A stretch of 64,000 bases of DNA, taken from contig CAVOKQ010000019.1 of NCBI GenBank assembly GCA_963696545.1, forward strand, positions 76,669 to 140,668, written 5' to 3'. The position numbers were made by a program, and so were the translations under genes. Each line of letters opens with the position of its first letter. The first letter of the stretch is position 1. The notes beneath the pieces are model-generated. The model did no database searches. It was not told the origin of the DNA and saw nothing but the letters and a program-made list of their open reading frames with translations. The stretch comes from RPQJ01 sp963696545 (GTDB lineage: Bacteria > Pseudomonadota > Gammaproteobacteria > Steroidobacterales > Steroidobacteraceae). Shown here in pieces: positions 7,434-16,723 of the stretch.

Positions 7434-9092
7434 ATGAAACAGCTCTCCGGCGCCGATTCGATGTTCCTGCAGTTCGAGCACGGCAACAACTTCATGCACG
7501 TGGCCTCGCTCGCGATCTACGACCCGTCCTCGGCCCCGGGCGGCGGCGTGCGCTTCAAGGACATCCTGAAGTTCTTCGCGCTCGCGGCTAGAGCAGTTCC
7601 CGCAGTTCCGGCGCCGGTTGGTCACGGTGCCGCTGTCGCTCGATCGCCCGTACTGGCTCGAGGACCCGTCGTTCGACGTCGAGTTCCACGTCCGCCACGT
7701 CGCGTTGCCGCATCCGGGCGACTGGCGGCAGCTCTGCATCCAGGTGGCGCGCATCCACTCGCGGCCGCTGGATCGCAGCAAGCCGCTGTGGGAGGCCTAC
7801 GTGATCGAGGGCCTGCACAACATCGAGGGGGTGCCGAAGGGCAGCTTCGCGCTGTACACCAAGATGCATCACGCGATCATCGACGGCGAGTCAGGCACGG
7901 AACTCCTGAAGGCGCTGCACTCGATCAACCCGGAGCCGATCGACTTCGGCGACGAGGACGACCAGCCGCGCTACCACGCCGACCGCGAGCCCACAGCGGT
8001 AGAGCTCTATTCGCGCGCGCTGGTGCACAACGTCGAGCGCATCCCGGGGCTCGCGAAGTTCACGGTCGGCACGGCGCGGCGGCTGGCGACGCTTGGTGCC
8101 GGTGCGATCTCGAAGGCCGCCGGTGAGGGCCTGGCCAGCCTCGGCAAGCTGCGCAGCCTCGCGTCGGGCGACCTGGGCTCGCTGATGGGCATGATGCCGC
8201 CACAGACGCGCTTCAGCGGTGATGTCTCCGCGCATCGTGTGTTCGAGGCTGTCGGGCTGCCGCTCGCCGAGTTCAAGCAGGTCCGCGCGCACGTGGCCGA
8301 CGTCACGATCAACGACATGTTCCTTGCATCGTCGGCGGCGCACTGCGCCGCTACCTGAAGAGCAAGCGCGAGCTGCCCGAAGCTTCGATGGCCGCGATGA
8401 TCCCGATGACGCTGCGCGGTACCGAAAAGGGCGGCGACGTCGGCAACCAGGTCGGCTTCACCGTGATGTCCGTGGCCACGGATATCGAGGACCCGGTCGA
8501 ACGACTGCTTGCGATTCGCGACGGCGCGAAGACGTCGAAGCGCGTCAGCGATGCGATCGGCAAGGAGCTCGCCCGCGACCTGCTCGAATTCATGCCGAAC
8601 CTCGTTTCACAGACGATCACGCGCTACGTGCAGCCGCCGCGGATCGGGTTGATCGTCTCGAACGTGCGTGGCCCCGACGTACCGCTGTACATGGCGGGCG
8701 CAAGGCTCGTGAACTACGCGCCGATCAGCATCGCCACCAACGGCATGGGCCTCAACGTCACGGGCTTCAGTTACGCCGGTACCATGTGGATCTGCGCGGT
8801 CTCGTGCCGCGAGATGCTGCCGGACCCGGCGTTCTTCGCAACCTGCCTGCGCGAGAGCTTCGAGGACCTGAAGCGGGCTGCGGCGCGCGTCACGACGGTC
8901 GAGCATCCGCAGCCGATACCGCGGCTGCCGGGCACGACCGCGCGGAGCGCACCGAAGAAGGCCGCGAGAAAAGCCGCGAAGAAATCGCGTGCGCGCAAGA
9001 CACGCGTGCGCCGGGCCAACGCAAGCTGGCCTCGCGGCTGCGCGCGGAACTGCGGCGATGCCACGCACGCGCGACGTGATGCCGGCCCGTGA
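7434..9092 (+). CDS. Wax ester synthase/diacylglycerol acyltransferase family protein, two frame breaks
   Basis: This family (WS/DGAT) joins acyl-CoA to fatty alcohols or diacylglycerol to make storage lipids. The product starts MKQLSGADSMFLQFE, carries the catalytic HHxxxDG motif as MHHAIIDGESG, and has the C-terminal segments PMTLRGTEKGGDVGNQVG and GLIVSNVRGPDVPLY. The coding sequence is broken twice. There is one extra base at about 7581, after KDILKFFA, and one missing base after about 8327, after NDMFLA. Corrected, it gives about 552 residues with an unusual Lys/Arg/Ala-rich tail. The breaks look like sequencing errors because both sides remain well conserved. It is inserted between mnmE and mnmG. 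Confidence 0.88.
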
Positions 9093-9430
9093 TCGGGCGG
9101 CCCTCGAGGTGCTGTTTGGCGACTCGGTCGACGACGTCGAGATCGTCGAGCACTCGTGGTACGCCCGGCTGCACGTCGGCGCGGCAGCCACGACGCGACG
9201 CAACCGCATCCTGCTGCCCGGGTCGGCCCGGGATTTCCTCGCCAACCGCGAGCTCGTGCTGCACGAGTACTTCCACGTGCTGCGACAGTGGAATCGCGGA
9301 CGGATGAGCCTGCGCAGCTACCTCGCCGAGTGGATCCGGCAGTGGCTACTGGCGCAACCGGTACGAGCGCCAGGCCCGCCGTTTCGTCACGCTGCGGCTC
9401 CCGGCCTTCGAAAAGCTGCTCCGCGGCTGA
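9058..9430 (+). CDS. Small HExxH (zincin-like) protein, one frame break
   Basis: I do not recognise a named gene. The ATG at 9058 begins a protein with a central HEYFHVLRQWNRGRMSLRSYL segment; HEYFH fits the zinc-binding HExxH of metallopeptidase-like proteins. After EWIRQ at about 9337 the frame must shift by one extra base. It then continues as GYWRNRYERQARRF and ends LPAFEKLLRG at 9430, giving about 123 residues. It resembles short DUF4157-like proteins known from proteobacteria, but this is from memory. The start overlaps the preceding acyltransferase by 35 nt, suggesting co-expression. Whether it is an active protease is unknown, since no third zinc ligand can be assigned. Confidence 0.55.
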
Positions 9431-9464
9431 ACCCGTACAATGGGCGCCCTTTCCGGATGCGGCC

Positions 9465-11390
9465 ATGCGGTTCGCCGAACAGTTTGACGTCATTGTCGTG
9501 GGCGGCGGTCACGCCGGTACCGAGGCGGCGCTCGCTGCCGCGCGGATGGGCTGCCGCACGCTGCTGGTCACGCAGAGCATCGAGTCGCTCGGCCAGATGA
9601 GCTGCAACCCGGCGATCGGCGGGATCGGCAAGGGTCACCTGGTGCGGGAGATCGACGCGCTCGGCGGCGCGATGGCCCGGGCGGCGGATCGTGCCGGGAT
9701 CCATTTCCGTACGCTGAATGCGAGCAAGGGCCCGGCCGTGCGCGCCACGCGCGCGCAGGCGGACCGGCAGCTCTACAAGCGCGCCGTGCGCAGCCTGCTC
9801 GAGAACCAGCCGAACCTGAGCCTGTACCAGCAGGAAGTGGCGGATCTCAGCATCGAGGGCGAGCGCGTCACGGGCGTCGTCACACAGGTCGGTGTCGAGT
9901 TCACGGCGCGCGCGGTCGTGCTCACTGTCGGCACATTTCTTGGTGGACGCATTCATGTTGGTCTCGACCAGTACGCGGGTGGACGCGCGGGCGATCCGCC
10001 GTCGAACCGGCTTGCGGAAAGACTGCGGGCCCTGCCATTTCGGGTCGGGCGCCTGAAGACCGGCACGCCACCACGGATCGACGGCCGCAGCATCGATTAC
10101 TCGGGCCTCACGGTGCAGCACGGCGACGAGCCGCGGCCGGTGTTCTCGTTCCTCGGCCGGCGGCACGAACATCCGCGGCAGGTGCCCTGCCACATCACGG
10201 CGACCAACGAGCGCACGCACGAGATCATCCGCGCCGGGACTGACCGGTCGCCGATGTTCACGGGCGTGATCGAAGGCGTCGGGCCGCGCTACTGCCCTTC
10301 GGTCGAGGACAAGGTCGTGCGCTTCGCCGAGCGCGGCTCGCACCAGGTCTTCATCGAGCCCGAGGGCCTCGACACGCACGAGGTGTACCCGAACGGCATC
10401 TCTACGAGCCTGCCGTTCGACGTGCAGTACGCCTTCGTCCGCAGCATCCGCGGCTTCGAGAACGCGCACATCACGCGGCCGGGCTACGCGATCGAGTACG
10501 ACTTCTTCGACCCGCGCGACCTCGAGCCGACGCTCGCGACGAAGTGCGTGCAAGGCCTGTACTTCGCCGGGCAGATCAACGGCACCACGGGTTACGAAGA
10601 AGCCGCGGCGCAGGGACTCGTTGCAGGCGTCAATGCGGCGCTCGAGGTCCGGGGCTGCGAGCCGTGGTGGCCGCGCCGCAGCGACGCCTACATCGGCGTG
10701 CTGATCGACGACCTGATCACCCGCGGCGCGCCCGAGCCATACCGGATGTTCACGAGTCGCGCCGAGTATCGGTTGAGCCTGCGCGAGGACAACGCCGACC
10801 TGCGACTCACGCCGCGAGGCCGCGAACTCGGGCTCATCGACGACGAACGCTGGGCATTCTTCGAGCGCAAGCGCGCGGCAGTGGACGTGGAACTTGCGCG
10901 GCTGCAGTCCACGTGGGTGCGCCCCGGCACTGACGAGGGTGCGCGGGCCGAGGATCGATTCGGCGCGCTGACCCGCGAGCAGCGCGCATTCGACCTGCTG
11001 CGTCGCCCTGAGGTCTGCTACGAGACGCTGGCCGAAGTGATCGGTCCCGGCAACGGCGACTGGCGCGACGACGAGCGACTCGCCTCGCAGGTGGCGCTGC
11101 AAGTCGATGTCCAGGCCAAGTACACGGGCTACATCGATCGCCAGCACGACGAGATCGAGCGGCAGCGTCGCAACGAAGACACCCTGCTGCCGGCGGATCT
11201 CGATTACGCTGCGGTGCGCGGACTGTCGAACGAGGTCCGGCAACGACTCGTCGAGCACCGGCCGGCCACGCTCGGCCAGGCGGCGCGCATCCCCGGCATC
11301 ACGCCAGCGGCGGTGTCGCTGCTGCTGATCCACCTGAAGCGGCGCGAACTCGCCAGCCCGCGGCTGCCGCGGGCGCGGGGTGGCGCCTGA
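9465..11390 (+). CDS. mnmG: tRNA uridine-5-carboxymethylaminomethyl(34) synthesis enzyme MnmG
   Basis: MnmG (GidA) is the FAD/NADH-dependent partner of MnmE in wobble-uridine modification. The start at 9465 gives MRFAEQFDVIVVGGGHAGTEAA, with the FAD-binding GxGxxG at about residues 13-18. Further signatures are SCNPAIGGIGKGHLVREIDALGG, GLKTGTPPR-like LKTGTPPRIDGRS, and the C-terminal helical domain ending AAVSLLLIHLKRRE. The total of 641 residues is close to the family length. It lies downstream of mnmE but is separated from it by two unrelated genes, and its usual partner rsmG is 17 kb away. Confidence 0.97.
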   Translation: MRFAEQFDVIVVGGGHAGTEAALAAARMGCRTLLVTQSIESLGQMSCNPAIGGIGKGHLVREIDALGGAMARAADRAGIHFRTLNASKGPAVRATRAQADRQLYKRAVRSLLENQPNLSLYQQEVADLSIEGERVTGVVTQVGVEFTARAVVLTVGTFLGGRIHVGLDQYAGGRAGDPPSNRLAERLRALPFRVGRLKTGTPPRIDGRSIDYSGLTVQHGDEPRPVFSFLGRRHEHPRQVPCHITATNERTHEIIRAGTDRSPMFTGVIEGVGPRYCPSVEDKVVRFAERGSHQVFIEPEGLDTHEVYPNGISTSLPFDVQYAFVRSIRGFENAHITRPGYAIEYDFFDPRDLEPTLATKCVQGLYFAGQINGTTGYEEAAAQGLVAGVNAALEVRGCEPWWPRRSDAYIGVLIDDLITRGAPEPYRMFTSRAEYRLSLREDNADLRLTPRGRELGLIDDERWAFFERKRAAVDVELARLQSTWVRPGTDEGARAEDRFGALTREQRAFDLLRRPEVCYETLAEVIGPGNGDWRDDERLASQVALQVDVQAKYTGYIDRQHDEIERQRRNEDTLLPADLDYAAVRGLSNEVRQRLVEHRPATLGQAARIPGITPAAVSLLLIHLKRRELASPRLPRARGGA

Positions 11391-11402
11391 GACCCTCATA
11401 CA

Positions 11403-13064
11403 GTGAACAATAAGATCGTGAACACGTCCGTTACCGCATGGCGCGCAGCCCTGGTCGCCGTTGCACTGCTCGGGCTCGCCGCCTGTGACCGCGGCGACAG
11501 GAACACCCAGCAGGCCGCGTCCGGGCCGGCCACCAAGGCCGACACCACCACGCTGAAGCGCGGTAACGGTCCCGAGCCCGACACGCTCGACCCGCAGCGC
11601 GCCCGGACCGACGGAGCGTTCAACATCCTGCGCGACGTGTTCGAGGGCCTCACCGCCGTTGGTCCCGCCGGCAGCGCCATTCCAGCGGCGGCCACCGAGT
11701 GGACCGTGACGCCCGACGGCCTGCAATACACGTTCAGGTTGCGCGAGGGCCTGCGCTGGTCGAACGGCGATCCACTGGTCGCGGGCGACTACGTGGCGGG
11801 CATGCGCCGCCTGGTCGACCCGGCAACGGCTTCGCCCTACGCGCAGATCTTCGAGTCGGTCGTCAATGCGTCGGCGATCACCAGCGGGCAGAAGCCGACG
11901 TCCGAGCTCGGCGTCACCGCGCCGGACGATCGCACCGTCGTGATCCGGCTGCAGAACCCGGCCCCGTACCTGCTTGGGTTGCTGGCCCAGCCCGGCACGT
12001 TTCCGGTGCACGGGCCGTCGCTCGCGGCGAACGGCGCGGAGTACGCGCGTCCCGGGAAGATGATCTCGAACGGCGCATTCACGCTTGCCGAGTGGGTCGT
12101 CGGCTCGCACGTGGTCATCAAGCGGAACCGGAATTACTGGAATGACGCCGCGACGCACCTCGAGCAGGTGCATTTCGTGCACCACTCCGATAATGGCACG
12201 GAGTTCCGCCAGTACCGTTCCGGTGAGCTCGACATCACGTACGTCGTGCCCCCGCCGCAGTTCAAGTGGATCAAGCACAACCTTGCGGCCGAGCTGCACG
12301 TCTCGCCGCAGCTCAGCGTCTATTACTACGGGTTCAACCTGTCGCGTCCGCCATTCAAGGACCAGCCGGGCCTGCGCCGTGCGCTGTCGCTCGCGATCGA
12401 TCGCGACAAGCTCACGTCCGCGGTGACCGGCCGCGGCGAGGCCCCGGCGTACGGCTGGGTGGCGCGTGGCGTGGCCGACTACACGCCACAGCAGTTCGAC
12501 TACGCGTCGCGGCCGTATGCCGAGCGCGTGGCCGAGGCCCGCGAGCTCTACGCGAAGGCGGGCTATTCGGAGGTCAGGCCACTCAAGGTCGAGATCCGCT
12601 ACAACTCCGGCGAGGAGCACAACCGGCTCGCCGTAGCGGTCGCCGCGATGTGGAAGGAAGCGCTCGGCGTCGAGACGACGCTGTACGCCGAGGAGTTCCG
12701 CGCGCTGCTGCAGACGATCCAGGCGCGCAAGGACACGGAGGTGTTCCGCTCGAGCTGGGTCGGCGACTACAACGACGCCTACACGTTCCTGCAGCTGCTG
12801 CAGACCGGGTTTGGCATCAACCTGACCGGGTATTCGAACCCCCGTTACGACTCGCTGCTCGCGGAGGCGACCCGCCAGCCCGACGCGGCGAAGCGCCGGG
12901 CACTGCTCGAGGAGTCCGAGCGAGTGATGCTGGCCGACACCCCGCTGCTGCCGCTGTACTTCTACGTCAACAAGCACCTCGTGAAGCCGTACGTGCAGGG
13001 CTGGACCGACAACGTCATGAACGTCCAGTACAGCAAGGACATGCGCATCGGGCCGGCCACATGA
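11403..13064 (+). CDS. Peptide ABC transporter substrate-binding lipoprotein (OppA family)
   Basis: A 553-residue solute-binding protein of family 5. The GTG at 11403 opens a lipoprotein signal with hydrophobic core and lipobox LLGLAAC, so it should be anchored in the periplasmic face of a membrane. Typical features follow: PDTLDPQRA, FEGLTAVGPAGS, YTFRLREGLRWSNGDPL, a FNLSRPPFKD core and RRALSLAIDRDKL. It follows mnmG by 12 nt. No permease or ATPase gene is nearby, so this is an orphan binding protein here. OppA versus another peptide-binding subgroup cannot be decided. Confidence 0.88.
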   Translation: MNNKIVNTSVTAWRAALVAVALLGLAACDRGDRNTQQAASGPATKADTTTLKRGNGPEPDTLDPQRARTDGAFNILRDVFEGLTAVGPAGSAIPAAATEWTVTPDGLQYTFRLREGLRWSNGDPLVAGDYVAGMRRLVDPATASPYAQIFESVVNASAITSGQKPTSELGVTAPDDRTVVIRLQNPAPYLLGLLAQPGTFPVHGPSLAANGAEYARPGKMISNGAFTLAEWVVGSHVVIKRNRNYWNDAATHLEQVHFVHHSDNGTEFRQYRSGELDITYVVPPPQFKWIKHNLAAELHVSPQLSVYYYGFNLSRPPFKDQPGLRRALSLAIDRDKLTSAVTGRGEAPAYGWVARGVADYTPQQFDYASRPYAERVAEARELYAKAGYSEVRPLKVEIRYNSGEEHNRLAVAVAAMWKEALGVETTLYAEEFRALLQTIQARKDTEVFRSSWVGDYNDAYTFLQLLQTGFGINLTGYSNPRYDSLLAEATRQPDAAKRRALLEESERVMLADTPLLPLYFYVNKHLVKPYVQGWTDNVMNVQYSKDMRIGPAT

Positions 13065-13162
13065 GCGGCGCGTCACGAAACGGCTTTGACAATAGGCGGC
13101 GGAGTTGAGCGCCAGGGTGGGAAATTGGCAGGATGGCGCCGTTCTGAACCGAAGCCCAACCT

Positions 13163-13450
13163 ATGTTCTGGTTTGCAATCTTCGCAGCGACAGTCTTCGG
13201 CCTCTACTTCTGGCGCGAGCACCGCATCCAGCAGCAGGACCTGCAGAGCGCGACAGCCCCGCACCGCGTGGGTGAGCGCTACATCGGCCAGGTCCTGACA
13301 CTGTCGGACGGCATTCGCGAGGGTGAGGGGCGCGTGAAGCTCGGCAACCGCCGCTGGAACCTGCGCGGTCCGAACGTCCCGGCCGGGTCGCGCGTGCGCG
13401 TGACCGGTGTCGACGGCAGCATCCTGATCGTCGACCGCCTGCCCGGCTGA
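13163..13450 (+). CDS. Small membrane protein with NfeD-like C-terminal domain
   Basis: The 95-residue product begins with a membrane helix (MFWFAIFAATVFGLYFW) and a polar segment. It ends in a short beta-rich domain containing YIGQVLTLSDGI, LGNRRWNLRG and AGSRVRVTGVDGSILIV. That ending matches the OB-fold C-terminal domain of NfeD proteins, which partner with stomatin-like proteins. No stomatin gene is adjacent. It sits 98 nt after the OppA-like gene and before glutathione peroxidase. Assignment is from motif similarity only. Confidence 0.6.
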   Translation: MFWFAIFAATVFGLYFWREHRIQQQDLQSATAPHRVGERYIGQVLTLSDGIREGEGRVKLGNRRWNLRGPNVPAGSRVRVTGVDGSILIVDRLPG

Positions 13451-13526
13451 CGCTGCCGAATCCGGCGCCCGCTGGGTGCCGAACGGTCCAGCAAGGCGCA
13501 CCCGCGCCGCTGGCAAGAAAGAATCG

Positions 13527-14018
13527 ATGGCCACGTTCTTCGACTTTGCCGTGACCGGCATCGACGGCGAGCCCGACCTGCTTGGTCCGCTCCGCGGCAA
13601 GGTGGTGCTCGCGGTTAACGTCGCGAGTCGCTGCGGCTATACCCCGCAGTACGCCGGACTCGAGCGCCTGCAGGCCGAACTCGCCGACGAAGGGTTCGCC
13701 GTCGTCGGCTTTCCCTGCAACCAGTTCGGCGCACAGGAGCCGGGGTCGGACGCGGAGATCCGCGAGTTCTGCTCGACGCGGTATGACGTGACCTTTCCGC
13801 TGTCGTCGAAGCTCGACGTCAACGGCGCGGACAGGCACCCGCTGTACTCGTGGCTCACGTCCCCGGCGAACGGGCACGCCGGCGACATCCAGTGGAACTT
13901 CGAGAAATTCCTGATCGGTCGCGACGGGCGCGTGCTGCGCCGTTATCCGTCCGGCACTACGCCCGAGGACAACGGCCTCAGGACTGACATCGTTGAGTCG
14001 CTTATTACTGAAAATTGA
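13527..14018 (+). CDS. Glutathione peroxidase family protein
   Basis: A thiol peroxidase of the GPx family, which reduces hydrogen peroxide or lipid peroxides using glutathione or thioredoxin. The start at 13527 (MATFFDFAVTGIDGEP) is preferred over an upstream in-frame codon at 13476 because it matches the family N-terminus; the length is 163 residues. The catalytic cysteine is in NVASRCGYTPQY. FPCNQFGAQEPG and WNFEKFLIGRDG supply the glutamine, tryptophan and asparagine of the active site. It stands alone between the NfeD-like gene and a convergent SIMPL gene. Confidence 0.93.
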   Translation: MATFFDFAVTGIDGEPDLLGPLRGKVVLAVNVASRCGYTPQYAGLERLQAELADEGFAVVGFPCNQFGAQEPGSDAEIREFCSTRYDVTFPLSSKLDVNGADRHPLYSWLTSPANGHAGDIQWNFEKFLIGRDGRVLRRYPSGTTPEDNGLRTDIVESLITEN

Positions 14019-14033
14019 TGATCAGCGTGCTTC

Positions 14034-14051
14034 CTGATTCATCAGAATCAG
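14034..14051. terminator. Hairpin between convergent genes (possible terminator)
   Basis: CTGATTC (14034-14040) and GAATCAG (14045-14051) form a perfect 7-bp stem around the loop ATCA in an AT-rich patch after the glutathione peroxidase stop. There is no long T-run, only ATTTTA about 9 nt downstream, so termination is uncertain. Confidence 0.35.
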
Positions 14052-14094
14052 CATCATACATTTTACCTTGATAGTCTGTTGACTGGTCGCGCCA

Positions 14095-14826
14095 CTACGG
14101 CCCGACCATCAGGTCGTACTCCGCGCTCACGCTTGCGCTGAATTTCATGTCGCCTGGCTGGTAGCTCGCCTCCGGTGCCGGCGGCGCCGCGGCGGCATCG
14201 GCCATCACCATCTTCGAGCGGTACATCGGGATGACCGGTGGCCCGGATGAGGCGTTCAGCGCGCGCACTGCCCCTAGCTTTACGCCCGCCGCCTGGGCGA
14301 GCGTCTCCGCGTTCAGCCGGGCGTCCTGGACCGCGAGCGTCATCGCCTGGCGCTCGAGTTCCTTGCGCTTCGTCGAGTCGAGCGCCGGGTCGCTCACCTG
14401 GTTCACGCCCGCGCTGACCGCTCGCTCGAGCAGGGGTCCGAGCTGCTCGAGGTCGCGCAATTCGACCTGCACCTGCCGGCTGACGATGTAGCCGACCAGC
14501 ACCTGCTTGCGGGTCTGGTCGTTCCACGTGTAGTCGGGCTGGACCTGCAGCCGGGTCGAGTTGACCAGCTTCGGGTCGATCTTCAGGTCCTTGCAGAGGG
14601 CCAGCACGCGATCCACGGTCTTTGCGACCTCGGCCCGGGCTTCGGCCATGGTCGGCCGCCGCGCTTCGACGCCGAGGGTCACATAAGCGAGGTCGGGCTC
14701 GGCCGAGATTTCGCCCTGGCCGGTCACGCTCGCGGTCCGGGGGCGCGGCTCGTCGGCCTGGGCGACCCCGGCCGGAAGTACGAAGGCGGCCAGCAGGCCG
14801 GCCAGCAGCAATCCTCGAATCGACAT
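14095..14826 (-). CDS. SIMPL domain-containing periplasmic protein
   Basis: A 243-residue protein of the SIMPL/DUF541 family, related to E. coli YggE, whose biochemical role is poorly defined but linked to oxidative stress. It has a clear signal peptide (MSIRGLLLAGLLAAFVLPAGVAQA) and the family core RTASVTGQGEISAEPDLAYVTLGVE. Further family segments are QVQPDYTWNDQTRKQVLVGYIVSRQV and a late ALNASSG segment. Convergent with the glutathione peroxidase gene and divergent from the cytochrome c4 gene. Confidence 0.88.
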   Translation of the reverse strand: MSIRGLLLAGLLAAFVLPAGVAQADEPRPRTASVTGQGEISAEPDLAYVTLGVEARRPTMAEARAEVAKTVDRVLALCKDLKIDPKLVNSTRLQVQPDYTWNDQTRKQVLVGYIVSRQVQVELRDLEQLGPLLERAVSAGVNQVSDPALDSTKRKELERQAMTLAVQDARLNAETLAQAAGVKLGAVRALNASSGPPVIPMYRSKMVMADAAAAPPAPEASYQPGDMKFSASVSAEYDLMVGP

Positions 14827-14985
14827 GGTTGGCTCCTCGTCTCCGCGCCGGGGGTGGTTCCGTGCAGTCTATGACAACGTGCGGGGGGCTTCGGTGCCCG
14901 GCCGCCATTCGACACCCGAAACGCTATTGATTAACATGCCGCCCCTTCGGCCTTGGGGAGGCCGATTGCCGCACGGAGTGATCAA

Positions 14986-15615
14986 ATGACCTCGAGATCG
15001 GCCTGGCTCGCGCTGAGCCTGACCATCGTGGCGCTCGTCGCGCCGGGCGTGGCTTCGGCTGCGGACGCAGCGCGTGGCGAGAAGCTCGCCTACACCTGCC
15101 ATGGCTGCCATGGCATCCCGAACTACAAGAACTCGTATCCGATCTACAACGTGCCGAAGCTCGGCGGCCAGCACGCGGCCTACATGGTCGTCGCGCTTAA
15201 GGAATACGCGAGCCAGGAGCGCCCGCATCCAACGATGCATGCGCAGGCCGCGACGATGACCGCCGAGGACATGCAGGACATCGCGGCGTACCTGAGCGGG
15301 CAGGAACTGAAGGCGACCGGCCGGGCCGTCGGTACCGCGCCCAAGGCGGGCCAGACCTGCGTCGCGTGCCACGGCAACGACGGCGTCGGCATCATGCCGG
15401 AGTACCCGAACCTCGCTGGCCAGCACGCCGACTACATCGAGCAGGCCCTGAAGTCCTACCGCGCCGGCCAGCGCAAGAACGCGGTGATGGGCGGCATGGC
15501 CGCGGCGCTGACGGACCAGGACATCAAGGAACTGGCGCTGTATTACTCGAGCCAGCGGCCGGGCCTGTGCGCGACCAACGAGATCCGCAAGCAGGGCAAG
15601 TGCCCGGGGTTGTGA
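14986..15615 (+). CDS. Diheme cytochrome c4
   Basis: A periplasmic electron carrier with two cytochrome c domains, usually feeding terminal oxidases. The 209-residue product has a signal peptide ending VASA and two heme sites, CHGCH at residues 38-42 and CVACH at about 125-129. Each is followed by the conserved PNLAGQHADYI-type or PKLGGQHAAYM-type motif of cytochrome c4, and a methionine ligand region (NAVMGGMA) follows. The gene is monocistronic and ends just before a strong terminator. Confidence 0.93.
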   Translation: MTSRSAWLALSLTIVALVAPGVASAADAARGEKLAYTCHGCHGIPNYKNSYPIYNVPKLGGQHAAYMVVALKEYASQERPHPTMHAQAATMTAEDMQDIAAYLSGQELKATGRAVGTAPKAGQTCVACHGNDGVGIMPEYPNLAGQHADYIEQALKSYRAGQRKNAVMGGMAAALTDQDIKELALYYSSQRPGLCATNEIRKQGKCPGL

Positions 15616-15646
15616 GCCGGACGCGCTGAAGCTCGCTTGCCGCAGG

Positions 15647-15675
15647 AGGCCGGGTTCGCCCGGCCTTCTTGTTTT
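15647..15675 (+). terminator. Rho-independent terminator after cytochrome c4
   Basis: AGGCCGGG (15647-15654), a TTCG tetraloop, and CCCGGCCT (15659-15666) form a perfect 8-bp stem, followed by the T-rich TCTTGTTTTC. Confidence 0.85.
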
Positions 15676-15733
15676 CGGGCAGGCGACACCGCACGCTAAT
15701 CGGCCCGAAGTCGACACTGGTCCGCCGCCCGAG

Positions 15734-16705
15734 ATGACTTCCGCCGCTCTCGCCGAAAGCAACGATGCCCGACTGGCGGTTCCCGCCGGCGCCGGGGTCT
15801 ACCTGATCGACACGCTGTACCACCGCCCCGGACTCGCCGGCAGCCACCTGGTCGTCGACGATGGCCGGGCCGCGTTCGTGGATACAGGTGCTGCGCCGGC
15901 GGCCCCGCGTCTCCTCGCCGCGCTCGACGAACTGGGCATCGCCCGGGAGCAGGTCGACTACCTGTTCCTGACCCACGTGCACCTCGACCATGCGGGCGGC
16001 GCCGGCCAGCTGATGCAGGCGCTGCCGAACGCAAAAGCCGTGCTGCACCCGCGCGGTGCGCCGCACATGATCGAGCCGTCGAAGCTGATCGCGGGCGCGA
16101 TCCAGGTCTACGGCGAGGACAACTTCAGGAGGCTCTACGGAGAGCTGGTGCCGATCCCGGCCGAGCGCGTCATCGTCACCGAGGACGGGACCCGGATCGT
16201 GCTCGGCAGCCGCACGTTCGAGTTCATCGACGCCCCGGGTCACGCGAAGCATCACCACTGCCCGATCGACCTCGATCACCGCGAGGTCTACAGCGGCGAC
16301 AACTTCGGCATCTGCTACCGGGAGTTCGACACTGCGGCCGGCCCGTTCATGCTGCCAACGACGACGCCCGTGCAGTTCGACCCCGACGCGTTCCACGCGA
16401 CCATTGACCGGCTGATGTCGTACCAGCCGACGCGCGTGTACCAGACGCACTTCGGGCCGGTGCAGGACCTCGAACGCCTGGCGCGCGATCTGCACGCGGC
16501 CATCGTGGAGTGCGTGCGCGTCGCGCGGACCCACGCGACCGCGGCCGACCGGCGCGCGCTGATCGAGGCGGACCTGTTCCGCTACTTCAGCGTGCGCCTG
16601 GACGAGCACGGTTACGTCGGAGACCTCGCAGAACGTCACCGCATGCTCGATGACGACATGCGCCTCAATACCGCCGGACTCGAGGTGTGGCTCGACCGTT
16701 CCTGA
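15734..16705 (+). CDS. MBL-fold metallohydrolase
   Basis: A 323-residue metallo-beta-lactamase-fold protein. The zinc motif is THVHLDHAGG at about residues 84-93. Other metal ligands are plausible in DAPGHAKHHH, in YSGDNFG and in QTHFGP. The C-terminal 80 residues are helical and include a DEHG segment. The substrate is unknown; many relatives are glyoxalase II-like or hydrolyse thioesters or lactones. It precedes acuI by 50 nt, across a CT-rich degenerate repeat. Confidence 0.85.
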   Translation: MTSAALAESNDARLAVPAGAGVYLIDTLYHRPGLAGSHLVVDDGRAAFVDTGAAPAAPRLLAALDELGIAREQVDYLFLTHVHLDHAGGAGQLMQALPNAKAVLHPRGAPHMIEPSKLIAGAIQVYGEDNFRRLYGELVPIPAERVIVTEDGTRIVLGSRTFEFIDAPGHAKHHHCPIDLDHREVYSGDNFGICYREFDTAAGPFMLPTTTPVQFDPDAFHATIDRLMSYQPTRVYQTHFGPVQDLERLARDLHAAIVECVRVARTHATAADRRALIEADLFRYFSVRLDEHGYVGDLAERHRMLDDDMRLNTAGLEVWLDRS

Positions 16706-16723
16706 GCACGCGTCAGCGCTTCC

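Noticed and set aside
9387..13076. A 1229-codon open frame on the minus strand over mnmG and the OppA-like gene
   Set aside because: It is antisense to two clear, conserved genes and has no domain signature. Long open shadow frames are expected at this GC content.
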